From Candidatus Zixiibacteriota bacterium (GTDB taxonomy: Bacteria; Zixibacteria; MSB-5A5; WJJR01; JAJRUJ01), in assembly GCA_020051695.1 (NCBI GenBank), contig JAGVQM010000024.1, positions 1-64,000 on the forward strand: a stretch of 64,000 nucleotides of DNA, written 5' to 3'. The position numbers were made by a program, and so were the translations under genes. A model generated the notes under the pieces. That model worked only from the letters and a program-made list of their open reading frames with translations, had not been told where the DNA came from and made no database searches. Positions 28,027-37,668 of this stretch are shown here, piece by piece (the first letter of the stretch is position 1; the number at the start of each line of letters is the position of its first letter).

Positions 28027-29205
28027 GTGGAACAGAGAATTACCGAAGTGCAGCAATTTCTGGCCGCCGAGAAGCTGGATGGCTGGTTGTTATTCGATTT
28101 TCACGGTCTCAATCCGATAGCAGGTGAATTCCTGCAGTTGAAGGGAATGCAAACCCGTCGCTGGTTTTACTGGATCCCGGCGCAAGGGAAACCGCATAAG
28201 ATCACCCATGCTATCGAGCAGGGGACATTTGTTGATACTCCCGGCGTTAATCATATCTACAGTTCCTGGCAGGAGATGGAAAGCCATCTGGGAACGATCT
28301 TGGCCGGTGCCAAAACGATCGCCATGGAGTATTCACCGGAGGGGGCGATCCCCTATGTTTCGCGGGTGGATGGCGGGACATTGGAAATTGTGCGCAAATG
28401 CGGGGTCACAATCGCCTCCTCGGCTGATCTCGTGCAGTATTTTCAGGCCCGCTGGAGCGACGAGCAACTGGCCGGCCATCGACGGGCGGCCCAGGCACTG
28501 GCCGAAATCAAAGACCTGGCCTTCCGCAAAATCGCCGCTTATGTGGCCCAAGGCAAACCGCTGAGTGAATACGACATTCAACAGCTCATCCTGCAGCAAT
28601 ACGCCGACCGTAAGCTGCTCACCGAGCATGTGCCGATCTGCGCGGTCAACGCCAACGCCTCCAACCCGCATTATGAACCGACCGAAGCACACTCGGCGCC
28701 GATTACCTCGGGCGACCTGGTCTTAATTGATATCTGGGCCAGGTTGGACCTCCCTGGTGCCGTGTTCGCGGATATTACCTGGATGGCATATTGTGGATCG
28801 ACCGTGCCAGCTAAGATGGCCGAAGTGTTTGCCGTCCTCAAAAACGCGCGGGACAGCGCGGTCGAATTAGTCAATAAGCGGCTGATCGAGGGGCGGCCGG
28901 TGTACGGTTATGAAGTGGATGATATCGCGCGCGGGATTATTACCGAGGCGGGGTACGGCAAATATTTCACGCATCGCACCGGGCATTCGATCGGCGCCTC
29001 CTGCCACGGCAACGGCGTGAATATCGACAACCTCGAAACCCGTGACCGCCGCCGCATCATTCCCGGCGTGGCGTTTTCCATCGAACCGGGCATCTACCTC
29101 CCCGAATTCGGCGTGCGTACGGAAATCGATGTCTTCGCGCACGAAAACAAAGCCGAAGTCACTACCCAGCCGGTGCAGCAGGAGATTGTGGCGCTAAAGG
29201 GGTAA
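28027..29205 (+). CDS. M24 family metallopeptidase (Xaa-Pro aminopeptidase-like)
   Basis: 392 residues with a creatinase-type N-terminal domain and a pita-bread C-terminal domain. The five metal ligands are visible: Asp in LVLIDIWA, Asp in VFADITW, His in TGHSIGA, Glu in FSIEPGIYL and Glu in RTEIDVF. No signal peptide, so cytoplasmic; probably finishes breakdown of proline-containing peptides taken up from outside. GTG start with AAAGGAG upstream. Single gene followed by repeats. Substrate specificity within M24B is not determinable here. Confidence 0.92.
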   Translation: MEQRITEVQQFLAAEKLDGWLLFDFHGLNPIAGEFLQLKGMQTRRWFYWIPAQGKPHKITHAIEQGTFVDTPGVNHIYSSWQEMESHLGTILAGAKTIAMEYSPEGAIPYVSRVDGGTLEIVRKCGVTIASSADLVQYFQARWSDEQLAGHRRAAQALAEIKDLAFRKIAAYVAQGKPLSEYDIQQLILQQYADRKLLTEHVPICAVNANASNPHYEPTEAHSAPITSGDLVLIDIWARLDLPGAVFADITWMAYCGSTVPAKMAEVFAVLKNARDSAVELVNKRLIEGRPVYGYEVDDIARGIITEAGYGKYFTHRTGHSIGASCHGNGVNIDNLETRDRRRIIPGVAFSIEPGIYLPEFGVRTEIDVFAHENKAEVTTQPVQQEIVALKG

Positions 29206-29228
29206 AGGGACAACGATTCAGCCTTTTG

Positions 29229-29289
29229 GTAGGGTGGACATTGCCCACCAATACAGGCATGCATAAACGGTGGGCGGTGCCCACCCTAC
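29229..29289. repeat. GC-rich interspersed palindrome
   Basis: Outer arms GTAGGGTGG (29229-29237) and CCACCCTAC (29281-29289), with an inner GTGGGC/GCCCAC hairpin. Its right part, GGTGGGCGGTGCCCACCC, recurs exactly at 33141. Confidence 0.75.
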
Positions 29290-29350
29290 GCGACTAACGA
29301 TTATGACCGAGTTCGGGTAGCGAAGGATTCCTGACGGCGCAAACGTCGTG

Positions 29351-29391
29351 GCATGGGCATACTGCCCATGCGCCCCGGCCAAAGCCGGGGC
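29351..29391. repeat. GC-rich interspersed double palindrome
   Basis: GCATGGGCA/TGCCCATGC (29351-29371) followed directly by GCCCCGGC/GCCGGGGC (29372-29391). The first hairpin recurs at 30398-30418 with a different three-base loop. Confidence 0.75.
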
Positions 29392-29486
29392 ACGGTTCCG
29401 CTCAATGGCTGGCGTGGTCCGGAGCTCTGCTCCGAGTTTCTATGTCCGTCCCTCGAACCTCCATATTTTTTGATATTATTCTTTTC

Positions 29487-30260
29487 TTAATCACAAGCGC
29501 CGCTATAGCAATATAACCGGCCGTCGAATTTGTAGCAGCCGCGTTCACCCGTCGTTTGGTATTGCACTGTCTGTTGTTTGCCGTTGGCGTAAGTGATGGT
29601 AATTGTCCCGGATTCGATAGTACCCTGGATCGACCACTTGCCGCTGGCGCGGCTCTGGCCGGCCTGACCCCATTGCCCGGAACCATAGTAGCCGGATTCA
29701 TAGCTTTCGAAATAACTACCGTCGGGACAGAAAGCGATCTGACTTTCCGAGCCCCCGCCCCCGCTCAATGTCGAGCCTCCGGTATAGCTGTAATATTTGC
29801 CGGAAAATTGTCTAGCCAGATCGGCATCACCGCCCGGCTGGCCGGGAGGAGTTACTGTACCTTTATTTTCGGTCGGCTTTGCTGCCTGGGCCGCCGCCCC
29901 CGCGGCATAATTCATGGTTCCATCTTTGGCGCTCAGGTCGATGTCGAGACGAACGTCCTTATCGATGAGATAGACCTCCATAGCCTTCTCGCCAACCTTA
30001 AGCAGATAATGTCCCGGCGGGAGTTTTTTAAAGGCGAATTTCCCGAAGAAATTGCTGTTGGTATTGGCCAGCGCCTTGTTGCTGTCGGCATCGAACAGCG
30101 TGACTGTTTTGTTCGGCGCCGCCGCCATCGATGATTCTCCCAGAAACCCATGAATTTTAAAGGTTTTTTCCGCCTTTTTGGAAGGCGAGTCGGCCGGGCT
30201 GGAAACGGCCAGGGCGAATACAGCAATAACAATCATCAAAACGATTACACGTTTGCCCAT
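29487..30260 (-). CDS. Secreted protein with carboxypeptidase-regulatory-like domain
   Basis: 257 residues. Signal peptide (MGKRVIVLMIVIAVFALAVSS), then a small transthyretin-like fold (KTVTLFDADSNKALANTNSNFFGKFAFKKLPPGHYLLKV), an Ala/Gly/Pro linker, and a C-terminal lipocalin/META-like beta domain (GGSESQIAFCPDGSYFESY, GKWSIQGTIESGTITITYANG) of a type found after such linkers in FCB proteins. Four cysteines (AFCPDG, GCYKF, YCYSGAC) could form disulfides. AAGGAGGG upstream of ATG 30260. Function unknown; periplasmic or surface location inferred. Confidence 0.75.
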   Translation of the reverse strand: MGKRVIVLMIVIAVFALAVSSPADSPSKKAEKTFKIHGFLGESSMAAAPNKTVTLFDADSNKALANTNSNFFGKFAFKKLPPGHYLLKVGEKAMEVYLIDKDVRLDIDLSAKDGTMNYAAGAAAQAAKPTENKGTVTPPGQPGGDADLARQFSGKYYSYTGGSTLSGGGGSESQIAFCPDGSYFESYESGYYGSGQWGQAGQSRASGKWSIQGTIESGTITITYANGKQQTVQYQTTGERGCYKFDGRLYCYSGACD

Positions 30261-30369
30261 TGTTGTCCCTCCTTTGCGACGACGGTATCACGGTGGGGTT
30301 TATGCATATTTAAATATGCAATTTTCCCGGCTTTCATATCAAATGGTATTTTGGAGTTATTGGGCAGGT

Positions 30370-30418
30370 GGCCCATCATTTTATGGTGGCCAGGCATGCA
30401 TGGGCAAGATGCCCATGC
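30370..30418. repeat. GC-rich interspersed double palindrome
   Basis: A first imperfect hairpin (GGCCCATCAT/ATGGTGGCC, 30370-30391) followed by GCATGGGCA (30398-30406)/TGCCCATGC (30410-30418). Lies between the secreted protein gene and the end of clpB. Confidence 0.65.
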
Positions 30419-30470
30419 CACGGGAAAGTTGCCGCTCCGCCGTCCGCTGCGGCGGAGCGGGGCGCCGCAA

Positions 30471-33074
30471 TTATTCAACCTTGCGGAAAATAATCCCATC
30501 CGGCGTGACATCGATGCTCACGTGATCACCACGGACAAATGTTCCCTTGAGCATTTCTTTGGCCAGGGGATGGGTGACTTGTTTCTGGATCACGCGGCGC
30601 AACGGCCGCGCGCCATACGTTGGATCAAAACCCATTTCAGCGAGTTTGTCCTTGGCCGCGTCGGTCAGTTCGGCGGTAATGCCCTGTTCAGTGAGCCGCA
30701 GGGCCAGTTCGGCGAATTGCAGATCGACAATAGCGCGGATATGTTCTTTGGCCAGCGCGCGGAAGACGATGATTTCATCGACGCGGTTCAAGAATTCTGG
30801 CCGAAACGAGCGGCGCAGGACTTCCAGGACCTCGGATTTCATCTCCGCATATTGCGTATCCAGACTTTCACCGACCAGTTCGCGGGAACGTTCGGCGATC
30901 AATTCGGCCGCCAGGTTGGAGGTCATAATCAAAATCGCATTGCGGAACGACACCGTACGGCCCTGGTTGTCGGTCAACCGGCCGTCGTCCAGCACCTGCA
31001 ACAGCACGTTGAACACCTCCGGGTGCGCTTTCTCGATTTCATCGAGCAGGACGACCGAATATGGCCGCCGCCGCACGGCTTCGGTCAACTGGCCGCCCTC
31101 GTCATAGCCGACATATCCCGGCGGCGCGCCGATCAGCCGCGAGACGGCGAATTTTTCCATGTACTCCGACATGTCGATCCGCACCATCGCCTCTTCGGAA
31201 CCATAGAGCGTTGCGGCCAGTGTGCGGGCCAGTTCGGTTTTGCCGACACCGGTCGGGCCGAGGAAAATGAACGACCCGCGCGGGCGCCGGGGGTCAGCCA
31301 GCCCCGCCCGTCCGGCGCGAACGACCTCGGCGACTGCTTCGACTGCAGCAGTCTGTCCCACCACCCGTTTGGTCAGTTCATCCTCCAGATGCACCAGCCG
31401 CTCGGTTTCACTTTCCGAAAGTCGCGAGACCGGAATACCGGTCCATTTGGCGACCACCGCGGCAATATCATCGGCCTCGACTTCTTCGCGCAGCATGCGC
31501 TGGTCTTTTTGAATTTCGCCCAATAATGCATTCTCAACTTTGATGGCGCGTTCAGCGTCGGCCATATCCTGATAACGCAGGCGGGCGGCGGTTTCATAAT
31601 CGGCGTTGCGTTCGGCCCGTTCCGCCTCGGTTTTCAGGTCTTCGAGCCGTTTTTTGGCGGCACGGATTTTCTGGACGGTGGCTTTTTCTTTTTCCCAATG
31701 TTGCCGGAGAGTCTCCCGCCGGCTGTATAATTCAACCAATTCTTCCTCGATCGGTTTCAGCCGTTCAGAGGCATCTTTTTCGGCGCGGACGCCCTCGCGT
31801 TCGACCTCCAGCCGCGCGATCCGTTTTTCGACGATATCCAATACAGTGGGCAAAGAGTCAATCTGGATCCGCAGATCGGCGGCGGCTTCATCGATTAAGT
31901 CAATGGCCTTGTCCGGCAGAAACCGGTCGGCGATATACCGTTCGGACAACCGCGCGGCGGCAACCAGCGCCGCGTCCTGGATGCGCACGCCGTGGTGGAC
32001 TTCATAGCGTTCTTTCAGGCCGCGCAAAATCGAAACCGTGTCCTCGACCGAGGGTTCTTCAATCAGGATCGGCGCAAAACGGCGTTCGAGCGCCGCATCT
32101 TTTTCAATATGCTTCCGGTATTCATCCAGTGTCGTCGCGCCAATACAGCGCAACTGCCCCCGGGCCAGCGCCGGTTTGAGCATATTCGAGGCGTCCATTG
32201 CCCCGCCGACTGCTCCGGCGCCGACGATCGTGTGCAGTTCATCGATGAACAGGACGATCTTGCCCTCGGCCTGTTCGACTTCGCGGATGATGGCTTTCAA
32301 CCGTTCTTCGAATTCACCCCGGAATTTCGATCCCGCGATCAGTGACCCTAAATCGAGCGCCAAAACCTGCCGGTCCTTTAGTGATTCGGGGACATCGCCA
32401 TGGGCGATTTTCAGGGCCAAACCCTCGGCGATAGCGGTTTTGCCGACCCCCGGTTCGCCGATCAAGACCGGGTTGTTTTTCGTCCGCCGCGAGAGGACTT
32501 TGATCACCCGCCTAATTTCATCATCGCGCCCGATGACCGGATCGAGTTTCCCGGCATGGGCCAGCGCGGTCAAATCGCGGGAATATTTCTCCAGCACCTG
32601 ATATTTTGATTCGGGATCGGGGTCCGTGACCCGCTGGCCGCCGCGAATATCCTGCAGCGCCTTGAGAATGCTGTTTTTGTCCACACCGGTTTTGGCCAGT
32701 GCCGTCTTAATCGCCCGATCGGAAGATTCGACCAGCGCCAGCAGCAGATGTTCGACCGAGACATATTCGTCCTTGAATTCTGCGGCCTTTTTCTCCGCCG
32801 CACTCAGCACATTGCGCAAGTCGTTGGAAACATAACGCTGGGCCTGCCCCGAGACTTTGGCCAGGGTGCCGAGCTCATCGCGCAGCTTTTGTTTGAGTGC
32901 CGGGACAGGGGCGCCGATCTTTTCCAGCACCGTGCGCGACAGCCCGTCCTCCTGCTCCAGCAAGGCTAGCAGTAAATGCGCGTTTTCTACTTGCGCGTGG
33001 CTGCCGGCCTCCGCCAGTTCAAAGGCGTATTGCAGGGCGTCCTGTGAACGCTGGGTGAGTTTATCTGTTCTCAT
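30471..33074 (-). CDS. clpB: Chaperone ClpB, disaggregase
   Basis: 867-residue Hsp100 ATPase that pulls proteins out of aggregates together with DnaK. Order visible: Clp N-domain ([17 protein letters not shown]), NBD1 with GEPGVGKT and the FIDELHT Walker B, the long coiled-coil M-domain (about residues 400-530, rich in Glu/Arg/Lys), NBD2 with [22 protein letters not shown] and the GAPPGYVGY pore loop, and the C-terminal domain. It is the last gene of the minus-strand chaperone cluster, 83 bases after dnaJ, with a palindromic repeat in between. Confidence 0.97.
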   Translation of the reverse strand: MRTDKLTQRSQDALQYAFELAEAGSHAQVENAHLLLALLEQEDGLSRTVLEKIGAPVPALKQKLRDELGTLAKVSGQAQRYVSNDLRNVLSAAEKKAAEFKDEYVSVEHLLLALVESSDRAIKTALAKTGVDKNSILKALQDIRGGQRVTDPDPESKYQVLEKYSRDLTALAHAGKLDPVIGRDDEIRRVIKVLSRRTKNNPVLIGEPGVGKTAIAEGLALKIAHGDVPESLKDRQVLALDLGSLIAGSKFRGEFEERLKAIIREVEQAEGKIVLFIDELHTIVGAGAVGGAMDASNMLKPALARGQLRCIGATTLDEYRKHIEKDAALERRFAPILIEEPSVEDTVSILRGLKERYEVHHGVRIQDAALVAAARLSERYIADRFLPDKAIDLIDEAAADLRIQIDSLPTVLDIVEKRIARLEVEREGVRAEKDASERLKPIEEELVELYSRRETLRQHWEKEKATVQKIRAAKKRLEDLKTEAERAERNADYETAARLRYQDMADAERAIKVENALLGEIQKDQRMLREEVEADDIAAVVAKWTGIPVSRLSESETERLVHLEDELTKRVVGQTAAVEAVAEVVRAGRAGLADPRRPRGSFIFLGPTGVGKTELARTLAATLYGSEEAMVRIDMSEYMEKFAVSRLIGAPPGYVGYDEGGQLTEAVRRRPYSVVLLDEIEKAHPEVFNVLLQVLDDGRLTDNQGRTVSFRNAILIMTSNLAAELIAERSRELVGESLDTQYAEMKSEVLEVLRRSFRPEFLNRVDEIIVFRALAKEHIRAIVDLQFAELALRLTEQGITAELTDAAKDKLAEMGFDPTYGARPLRRVIQKQVTHPLAKEMLKGTFVRGDHVSIDVTPDGIIFRKVE

Positions 33075-33140
33075 GGTTTTCCGGGGATGGCTCCCCGTTC
33101 ACCTCCTGAATTTTTAAATGCAAGGGAGACCTCGCGAATT

Positions 33141-33162
33141 GGTGGGCGGTGCCCACCCTACT
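33141..33162. repeat. GC-rich palindrome overlapping the dnaJ stop codon
   Basis: GGTGGGC (33141-33147), loop GGT, GCCCACC (33151-33157), then CTAC. The 21 bases from 33141 are identical to the right part of the element at 29229-29289. The CTA at 33158-33160 is the dnaJ stop (TAG) on the other strand. Confidence 0.75.
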
Positions 33163-34270
33163 TTTCGGTGCTCCATCCTCGTGTCCGTGCGAGTTTTTCG
33201 ATCAGTTTCCTTTCCTCGGCGGTCAGGTCTTTCGGGAATTCGACGTCGATCGTGACATATTGGTCTCCCTGCAAACCATCATGCAGTACGCCGAGATTTT
33301 TCATGCGCAAGACCGTGCCGCCTTTGGTTCCCGGTGGGATTTTCAAGGCCGCTGTACCCTTTAATGTCCGCACGGTAATTTTTCCGCCAAGCAGCGCCTG
33401 TCCCAGATTGATCTGGGCGACCGTGTAGATATCTTTGCCGCGCCGCTCAAAATGCGGGTCATCACCGACATTGACGGTTAAAAACAAATCCCCGGCAGGC
33501 GCGCCCCCCGAACCCGGTGCACCCTGGCCGGTCAGCCGCACCTGCTGCCCGTGCTCAATACCTGCGGGGACCTGTACTGCCAGTTTGCGTTTGCCCCGAG
33601 TGTTGCCGGTGCCGCCGCAGGCCGAGCATGTTTTGCCGATGATCCGACCGCGTCCCAGGCAGCGCGGGCAGGTGCGGTTGATCGCAAAGGCGCCATGGGC
33701 GGACGAAATCTGGCCGGTGCCATGGCAATCGGGACAACTTGTCGTTTCTGATGACGGTTCGGCTCCCGTGCCGTCACATGCCGTGCAGCGTTGTAATCCG
33801 CTGATGGAAATTGTCTTTTTAACGCCGGCGACAGCCTCGTTAAAGGTGACCGAAAGTGAGCCGTGGATATCCTTGCCTTTGCGGGGGATCGCGCCGCTGC
33901 CGGCCTCAGCCCCAAACCCATCACCAAAAATAGTCGAGAAGATGTCGGCAAATCCGCCAAAGCCGCCGGGGCCGTTTTCAAACCGGAAGCCGCCGCCTCG
34001 TCCGCCGCCGAAGTGCCGGGGATCAAAACCGCCGCCACCGAGTCCGGATGCAGCATATTGCCGCATTTGATCATATTGTTCCCGCTTTTTCGGATCGGTC
34101 AAAATATCCGCCGCTTCGGAAATTTCCTTAAACTTCGCCTCGGCGGCTTTGTCGCCCGGGTTTTTATCCGGGTGGTATTTTTTGGCCAGCTTGCGGTATT
34201 GTTTTTTGATCTCCTCGGGACCGGCGTTTTCCGCCACACCGAGGATCTTGTACAGGTCTTTATGTTCCAT
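33158..34270 (-). CDS. dnaJ: Chaperone protein DnaJ
   Basis: Type I Hsp40 of 370 residues that delivers substrates to DnaK and stimulates its ATPase. The J-domain has [11 protein letters not shown] with HPD; a Gly/Phe-rich stretch follows; then four zinc-finger repeats [24 protein letters not shown] and CSACGGTG; then the two substrate-binding barrels ([17 protein letters not shown]). A terminator lies between it and the upstream FmdB gene, so dnaJ may have its own promoter or rely on readthrough. Its stop codon lies in the flank of a palindromic repeat. Confidence 0.97.
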   Translation of the reverse strand: MEHKDLYKILGVAENAGPEEIKKQYRKLAKKYHPDKNPGDKAAEAKFKEISEAADILTDPKKREQYDQMRQYAASGLGGGGFDPRHFGGGRGGGFRFENGPGGFGGFADIFSTIFGDGFGAEAGSGAIPRKGKDIHGSLSVTFNEAVAGVKKTISISGLQRCTACDGTGAEPSSETTSCPDCHGTGQISSAHGAFAINRTCPRCLGRGRIIGKTCSACGGTGNTRGKRKLAVQVPAGIEHGQQVRLTGQGAPGSGGAPAGDLFLTVNVGDDPHFERRGKDIYTVAQINLGQALLGGKITVRTLKGTAALKIPPGTKGGTVLRMKNLGVLHDGLQGDQYVTIDVEFPKDLTAEERKLIEKLARTRGWSTEK

Positions 34271-34317
34271 CTGTCCACCCCGTGGCCGGGGAACATCCCC
34301 CTTCGATTGTCCCGCAT

Positions 34318-34347
34318 AAAAAACGGCGGGCGCAAAGCCGCCCGCCG
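34318..34347 (-). terminator. Rho-independent terminator between FmdB gene and dnaJ
   Basis: On the minus strand, arms CGGCGGGC and GCCCGCCG (plus positions 34340-34347 and 34324-34331) followed by six T residues (34323-34318). It would stop transcripts coming from dnaK/FmdB before dnaJ. Confidence 0.85.
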
Positions 34348-34379
34348 GGTAACAGTTCAGATGACATCAGGTCTTCGCG

Positions 34380-34688
34380 TCAGGTCGTGCCGGTACCCGA
34401 GAGTTTCGCGGCCTTGGTTTCCGATTTTTTATCCGCCGTCTTTTTTGTGTCGATTTGCGGCAGCGGCGCTTCTTTCTCCTTTTTGGCTTCCCGCTGATAG
34501 GAGTCCGACCGATAATCGGTGATATAGAATCCCGACCCCTTAAACAATAACCCTGCCCCGGCGGAGATTAACCGTTCTACTTCGTTTTTGCCGCAGGTGG
34601 GACATGTTTTCACCGGGTCTTCCTTGATCGACTGAAACGCTTCGAAACGAAAACCACAGGCGTTGCATCTATATTCGTACGTCGGCAT
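34380..34688 (-). CDS. FmdB-family zinc ribbon protein
   Basis: 102 residues. The N-terminal half is the FmdB/putative regulatory zinc ribbon: [12 protein letters not shown] (Cys8, Cys11) and KTCPTCG (Cys29, Cys32), followed by [21 protein letters not shown], the usual second block. The tail is Lys/Glu/Thr-rich and probably disordered. GGGGAGAAA precedes ATG 34688, which excludes a 12-residue upstream extension. It sits between dnaK and dnaJ, where grpE is often found; the ribbon suggests regulation or protein binding, but function is unproven for the family. Confidence 0.88.
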   Translation of the reverse strand: MPTYEYRCNACGFRFEAFQSIKEDPVKTCPTCGKNEVERLISAGAGLLFKGSGFYITDYRSDSYQREAKKEKEAPLPQIDTKKTADKKSETKAAKLSGTGTT

Positions 34689-34821
34689 CCGCTTTCTCCC
34701 CGGCCCGGCTGTCCGCATTTTCACGATCCTGCAATATACGCCTCCCGGTCCATAATGCGCAGCCGATTTCGCCGGCGTAATGGCAAATTTCCCTGCCGAC
34801 CGCAGGTTTTGCCTACCGGCC

Positions 34822-36744
34822 TCAGTCGTTAACCACCTCGTAATCAGCGTCTACCGGGGTCCCCGCGCCCTTGCCGGATGAGCCGTTGCCGCCATTGCCG
34901 GACGCCGCTCCCGGAGGGGCCTGAGTCCCGGCTCCCTGTTGCTGCCCCGCCTGCTGGTACATCTTTTGTGACGCGGTATGCCAGCTTTGCAGCAGGGCCT
35001 CGGTCGCCGAAGTGATCTCGTCGATGTTGTCGGTTTTCAATGCTTCTTTTGCCCGGCCGACCGCGGCTGCAATCCGGACTTTGTCGTCCCGGTCGAGTTT
35101 GCTGTCGTGTTCCTTGAGGTTCTTCTCGGCTTCAAAAACGACCTGGTCGGCCTTGTTGCGCGCATCCGCCGCTTTTTTGCGCTGCTGGTCCTCGCTTTCA
35201 TGGGCCTTGGCGTCGTTGACCATTTTGTCGATTTCCTGTTCGGTCATGCCGCCGGAGGCCTCGATGCGAATTTGCTGCTCGTGGCCGGTGGCTTTGTCTT
35301 TTGCCGAGACATTCAGAATGCCGTTGGCGTCGATATCGAAAGCCACTTCGATTTGCGGTAAACCGCGCGGCGCCGGCGGCAAGCCGTCCAGATGAAACCG
35401 GCCGATCGTCTTGTTGTCGATGGCCATCGGCCGCTCGCCCTGCAACACATGGACCTCGACCGATGTCTGATTGTCCGTGGCGGTTGAGAAAATTTCCGAT
35501 TTCTTGGTCGGGATTGTGGTGTTGCGTTCGATCAGGCGGGTCATTACTCCGCCGAGCGTTTCGATACCCAGTGACAGGGGGGTGACGTCCAGCAACAGGA
35601 CATCTTTGATGTCCCCGGCCAGCACACCGCCCTGGATCGCCGCGCCGATCGCTACGACCTCATCAGGGTTGACGCCCTTGTGCGGCTTCTTGCCGAACAA
35701 CCGTTCGACAGTCTCCTGCACTTTGGGCATCCGGGTCATGCCGCCGACCAGAATGACCTCGTTGATTTCGCCGGCGGCAAGTTTCGCATCGGCGAGAGCT
35801 TTTTTGCACGGCTCAACCGTGCGCTGCACCAGGTCATCAACCAGCTGCTCGAATTTGGCGCGCGATAAATTCAGATTCAAATGTTTGGGACCCGATTGAT
35901 CGGCCGTAACGAACGGCAGGTTAATCTGGGTATCCACGGTGCTCGAAAGCTCGATTTTTGCTTTTTCGGCGGCCTCGCGCAACCGCTGCAGTGCCATCGG
36001 GTCTTTGGCCAGGTCGATGCCATCAGATTTTTTGAACTCGTCAACCATCCAGTCAATAATCCGCTTGTCGAAATCATCACCGCCAAGATGGGTATCGCCG
36101 TTGGTCGAACGGACCTCGAAAACCCCGTCACCCAGCTCCAACACCGAGATGTCGAACGTCCCGCCGCCCAGGTCATACACGGCAATTTTCTGATCGTGTT
36201 TCTTGTCCAGCCCGTAGGCCAGCGCGGCCGCGGTTGGTTCGTTGATGATCCGCAATACTTCCAGTCCGGCAATCCGCCCGGCATCCTTGGTTGCCTGACG
36301 TTGGCTGTCGTTGAAATAGGCGGGTACGGTAATGACGGCCTGCCTCACTTTTGCTCCCAGATAATCCTCGGCGGTTTGTTTCATCTTGGTCAGGATTTGC
36401 GCCGAGATTTCCGGCGGGGGATAGGTTTTGCCGCCCATAACGACCCGCGCATCACCGTTGGGGCCGGCGACGACTTCATAGGGAAAATTGGCCTTTTCCG
36501 CCGTGACTTCGTTGTAACTGCGCCCAATAAGACGCTTCACCGAAAACACCGTATCCCGGGGATTGGTCACGGCCTGGCGCTTGGCAATCTCCCCAACCAG
36601 ACGTTCACCGTTTTTATTCTGGGCCACCACCGACGGTGTGGTGCGCCCGCCCTCGGAATTGGGGATGACTACCGGATCGCCGCCTTCAATGACTGCGACA
36701 CAACTGTTGGTGGTCCCTAAATCGATGCCGATTACCTTACTCAT
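34822..36744 (-). CDS. dnaK: Chaperone protein DnaK (Hsp70)
   Basis: 640-residue Hsp70. The nucleotide-binding domain begins with [20 protein letters not shown] and contains [17 protein letters not shown] and [15 protein letters not shown]; the interdomain linker [16 protein letters not shown] and the substrate-binding domain follow. The C-terminus is Gln/Gly/Ala-rich with an acidic end ([10 protein letters not shown]), the usual client/co-chaperone tail. Second gene of the cluster behind hsp20, with about 210 bases between, holding a strong GC-rich hairpin near 36900-36926. No CIRCE element was recognised. Confidence 0.98.
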   Translation of the reverse strand: MSKVIGIDLGTTNSCVAVIEGGDPVVIPNSEGGRTTPSVVAQNKNGERLVGEIAKRQAVTNPRDTVFSVKRLIGRSYNEVTAEKANFPYEVVAGPNGDARVVMGGKTYPPPEISAQILTKMKQTAEDYLGAKVRQAVITVPAYFNDSQRQATKDAGRIAGLEVLRIINEPTAAALAYGLDKKHDQKIAVYDLGGGTFDISVLELGDGVFEVRSTNGDTHLGGDDFDKRIIDWMVDEFKKSDGIDLAKDPMALQRLREAAEKAKIELSSTVDTQINLPFVTADQSGPKHLNLNLSRAKFEQLVDDLVQRTVEPCKKALADAKLAAGEINEVILVGGMTRMPKVQETVERLFGKKPHKGVNPDEVVAIGAAIQGGVLAGDIKDVLLLDVTPLSLGIETLGGVMTRLIERNTTIPTKKSEIFSTATDNQTSVEVHVLQGERPMAIDNKTIGRFHLDGLPPAPRGLPQIEVAFDIDANGILNVSAKDKATGHEQQIRIEASGGMTEQEIDKMVNDAKAHESEDQQRKKAADARNKADQVVFEAEKNLKEHDSKLDRDDKVRIAAAVGRAKEALKTDNIDEITSATEALLQSWHTASQKMYQQAGQQQGAGTQAPPGAASGNGGNGSSGKGAGTPVDADYEVVND

Positions 36745-36899
36745 ATCTGCACACTCCTTTTTTTACTATTTTGGTCCGGCTTGCTCCATGATTCGTTCAT
36801 ACTGATTCAAATTATTCAGAAAATCCCGATGCGGCTTTGCCGCTGGTCAGTATCGTGTGTCAATTCGATCATTTGTTGCGCGTATCCCGCAACAATCCG

Positions 36900-36926
36900 C
36901 CCCTCCGGCCGTGCGGGCCGGAGGGG
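36900..36926. other. Strong GC-rich hairpin between hsp20 and dnaK
   Basis: Arms CCCCTCCGGCC (36900-36910) and GGCCGGAGGGG (36916-36926) with a five-base loop. There is no U-tract on the minus strand, so it is not a classical terminator. It may protect or pause the hsp20 transcript, or be another repeat-family hairpin. Confidence 0.5.
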
Positions 36927-36955
36927 CCGTATTGTCCGTGCTTGCCAACCACCGT

Positions 36956-37402
36956 TTAGTTCACGTTGATCGCGATTTCCTTTGGTTTGGCTTCCTCGAC
37001 CTTGGGCAGCGAGATCTCCAAAACGCCGTTAACATAGTTGGCTTTGATCTTGCCGGAGTTGACCATCGAGGGCAGCGAGAACGAGCGGTAGAACGAACCG
37101 CAGGTGCGCTCCACCCGGTAATAGTTGGTCTTCTCTTCTTTGGTCTCAGATTTACGTTCACCCTTGAGCGTCAGGACGTTTTCGTGGACGATGACCTTGA
37201 CGTCTTCTCTGGTCATCCCCGGGACATCGGCCTTGATCGTGATTTCATTCTCGGTTTCCGTAATGTCCACCGCCGGCATCCAATCACACTGTGTGGCTCG
37301 GTTGTCGTAGTCGCGATCCCCGAAGAAGCCGTCAAACACGCGGTTCATCGACCGCTGCAACCGAAACAGGTCGGTATTCGGATTGAATTTTACGAGTGTC
37401 AT
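36956..37402 (-). CDS. Small heat-shock protein, Hsp20/alpha-crystallin family
   Basis: 148 residues. The alpha-crystallin domain spans about residues 40-140 (WMPAVDITETENEITIKADVPGM, VKVIVHENVLTLKGERK, FYRSFSLPSMVNSGKIKANYVNGVLEISLPK). It holds unfolding proteins for DnaK/ClpB. The C-terminus ends with AINVN, with a weak I/V-x-V anchor. GCAGGAGGA lies upstream of ATG 37402. It leads the chaperone cluster and has a near-perfect sigma-54 type site about 75 bases upstream. Confidence 0.94.
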   Translation of the reverse strand: MTLVKFNPNTDLFRLQRSMNRVFDGFFGDRDYDNRATQCDWMPAVDITETENEITIKADVPGMTREDVKVIVHENVLTLKGERKSETKEEKTNYYRVERTCGSFYRSFSLPSMVNSGKIKANYVNGVLEISLPKVEEAKPKEIAINVN

Positions 37403-37476
37403 GGCTTTTCCTCCTGCTTTGTTTTTTTCCTATTTTCGTTTTTCTCTTTTTCCTCATTCATTGTACCGAATTATAA

Positions 37477-37493
37477 AGCATGATCCGTGCCAA
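37477..37493 (-). promoter_or_regulatory. Near-consensus sigma-54 (-24/-12) promoter before hsp20, overlapped by a sigma-70 -10
   Basis: On the minus strand the 17 bases TTGGCACGGATCATGCT match the RpoN consensus (YTGGCACGRNNNTTGCW) at all but one fixed position, with GG and GC ten bases apart. The predicted start is about 60 bases before ATG 37402. Immediately downstream stands a perfect TATAAT with TTCTTT 17 bases upstream of it, so a housekeeping promoter overlaps and dual control is possible. No upstream enhancer site was identified. Confidence 0.6.
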
Positions 37494-37668
37494 AAGAACG
37501 TAAAGCATTAATAATAAACACGTTATGTTCTTCACGGGGAATGCCTGTAAACCGAAATGAGAAAAACGGCAGAATTTACTGTCAATAAGGCATATATTGT
37601 GGCAGCGAATGTGCCTGAACGGCAGGTGCTGTCAGCAGATTCGTAAAATATAATCAGTCATGGACTTT

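Noticed and set aside
29229-30418. CRISPR array
   Set aside because: The palindromes are not regularly spaced, there are no uniform spacers and no cas genes.
30150-31526. 458-codon plus-strand ORF over clpB
   Set aside because: It runs across an intergenic repeat and antisense to clpB; composition is shadow-like.
36745-36955. CIRCE/HrcA operator before dnaK
   Set aside because: No TTAGCACTC-N9-GAGTGCTAA-like dyad is present; only a GC-rich hairpin is found.
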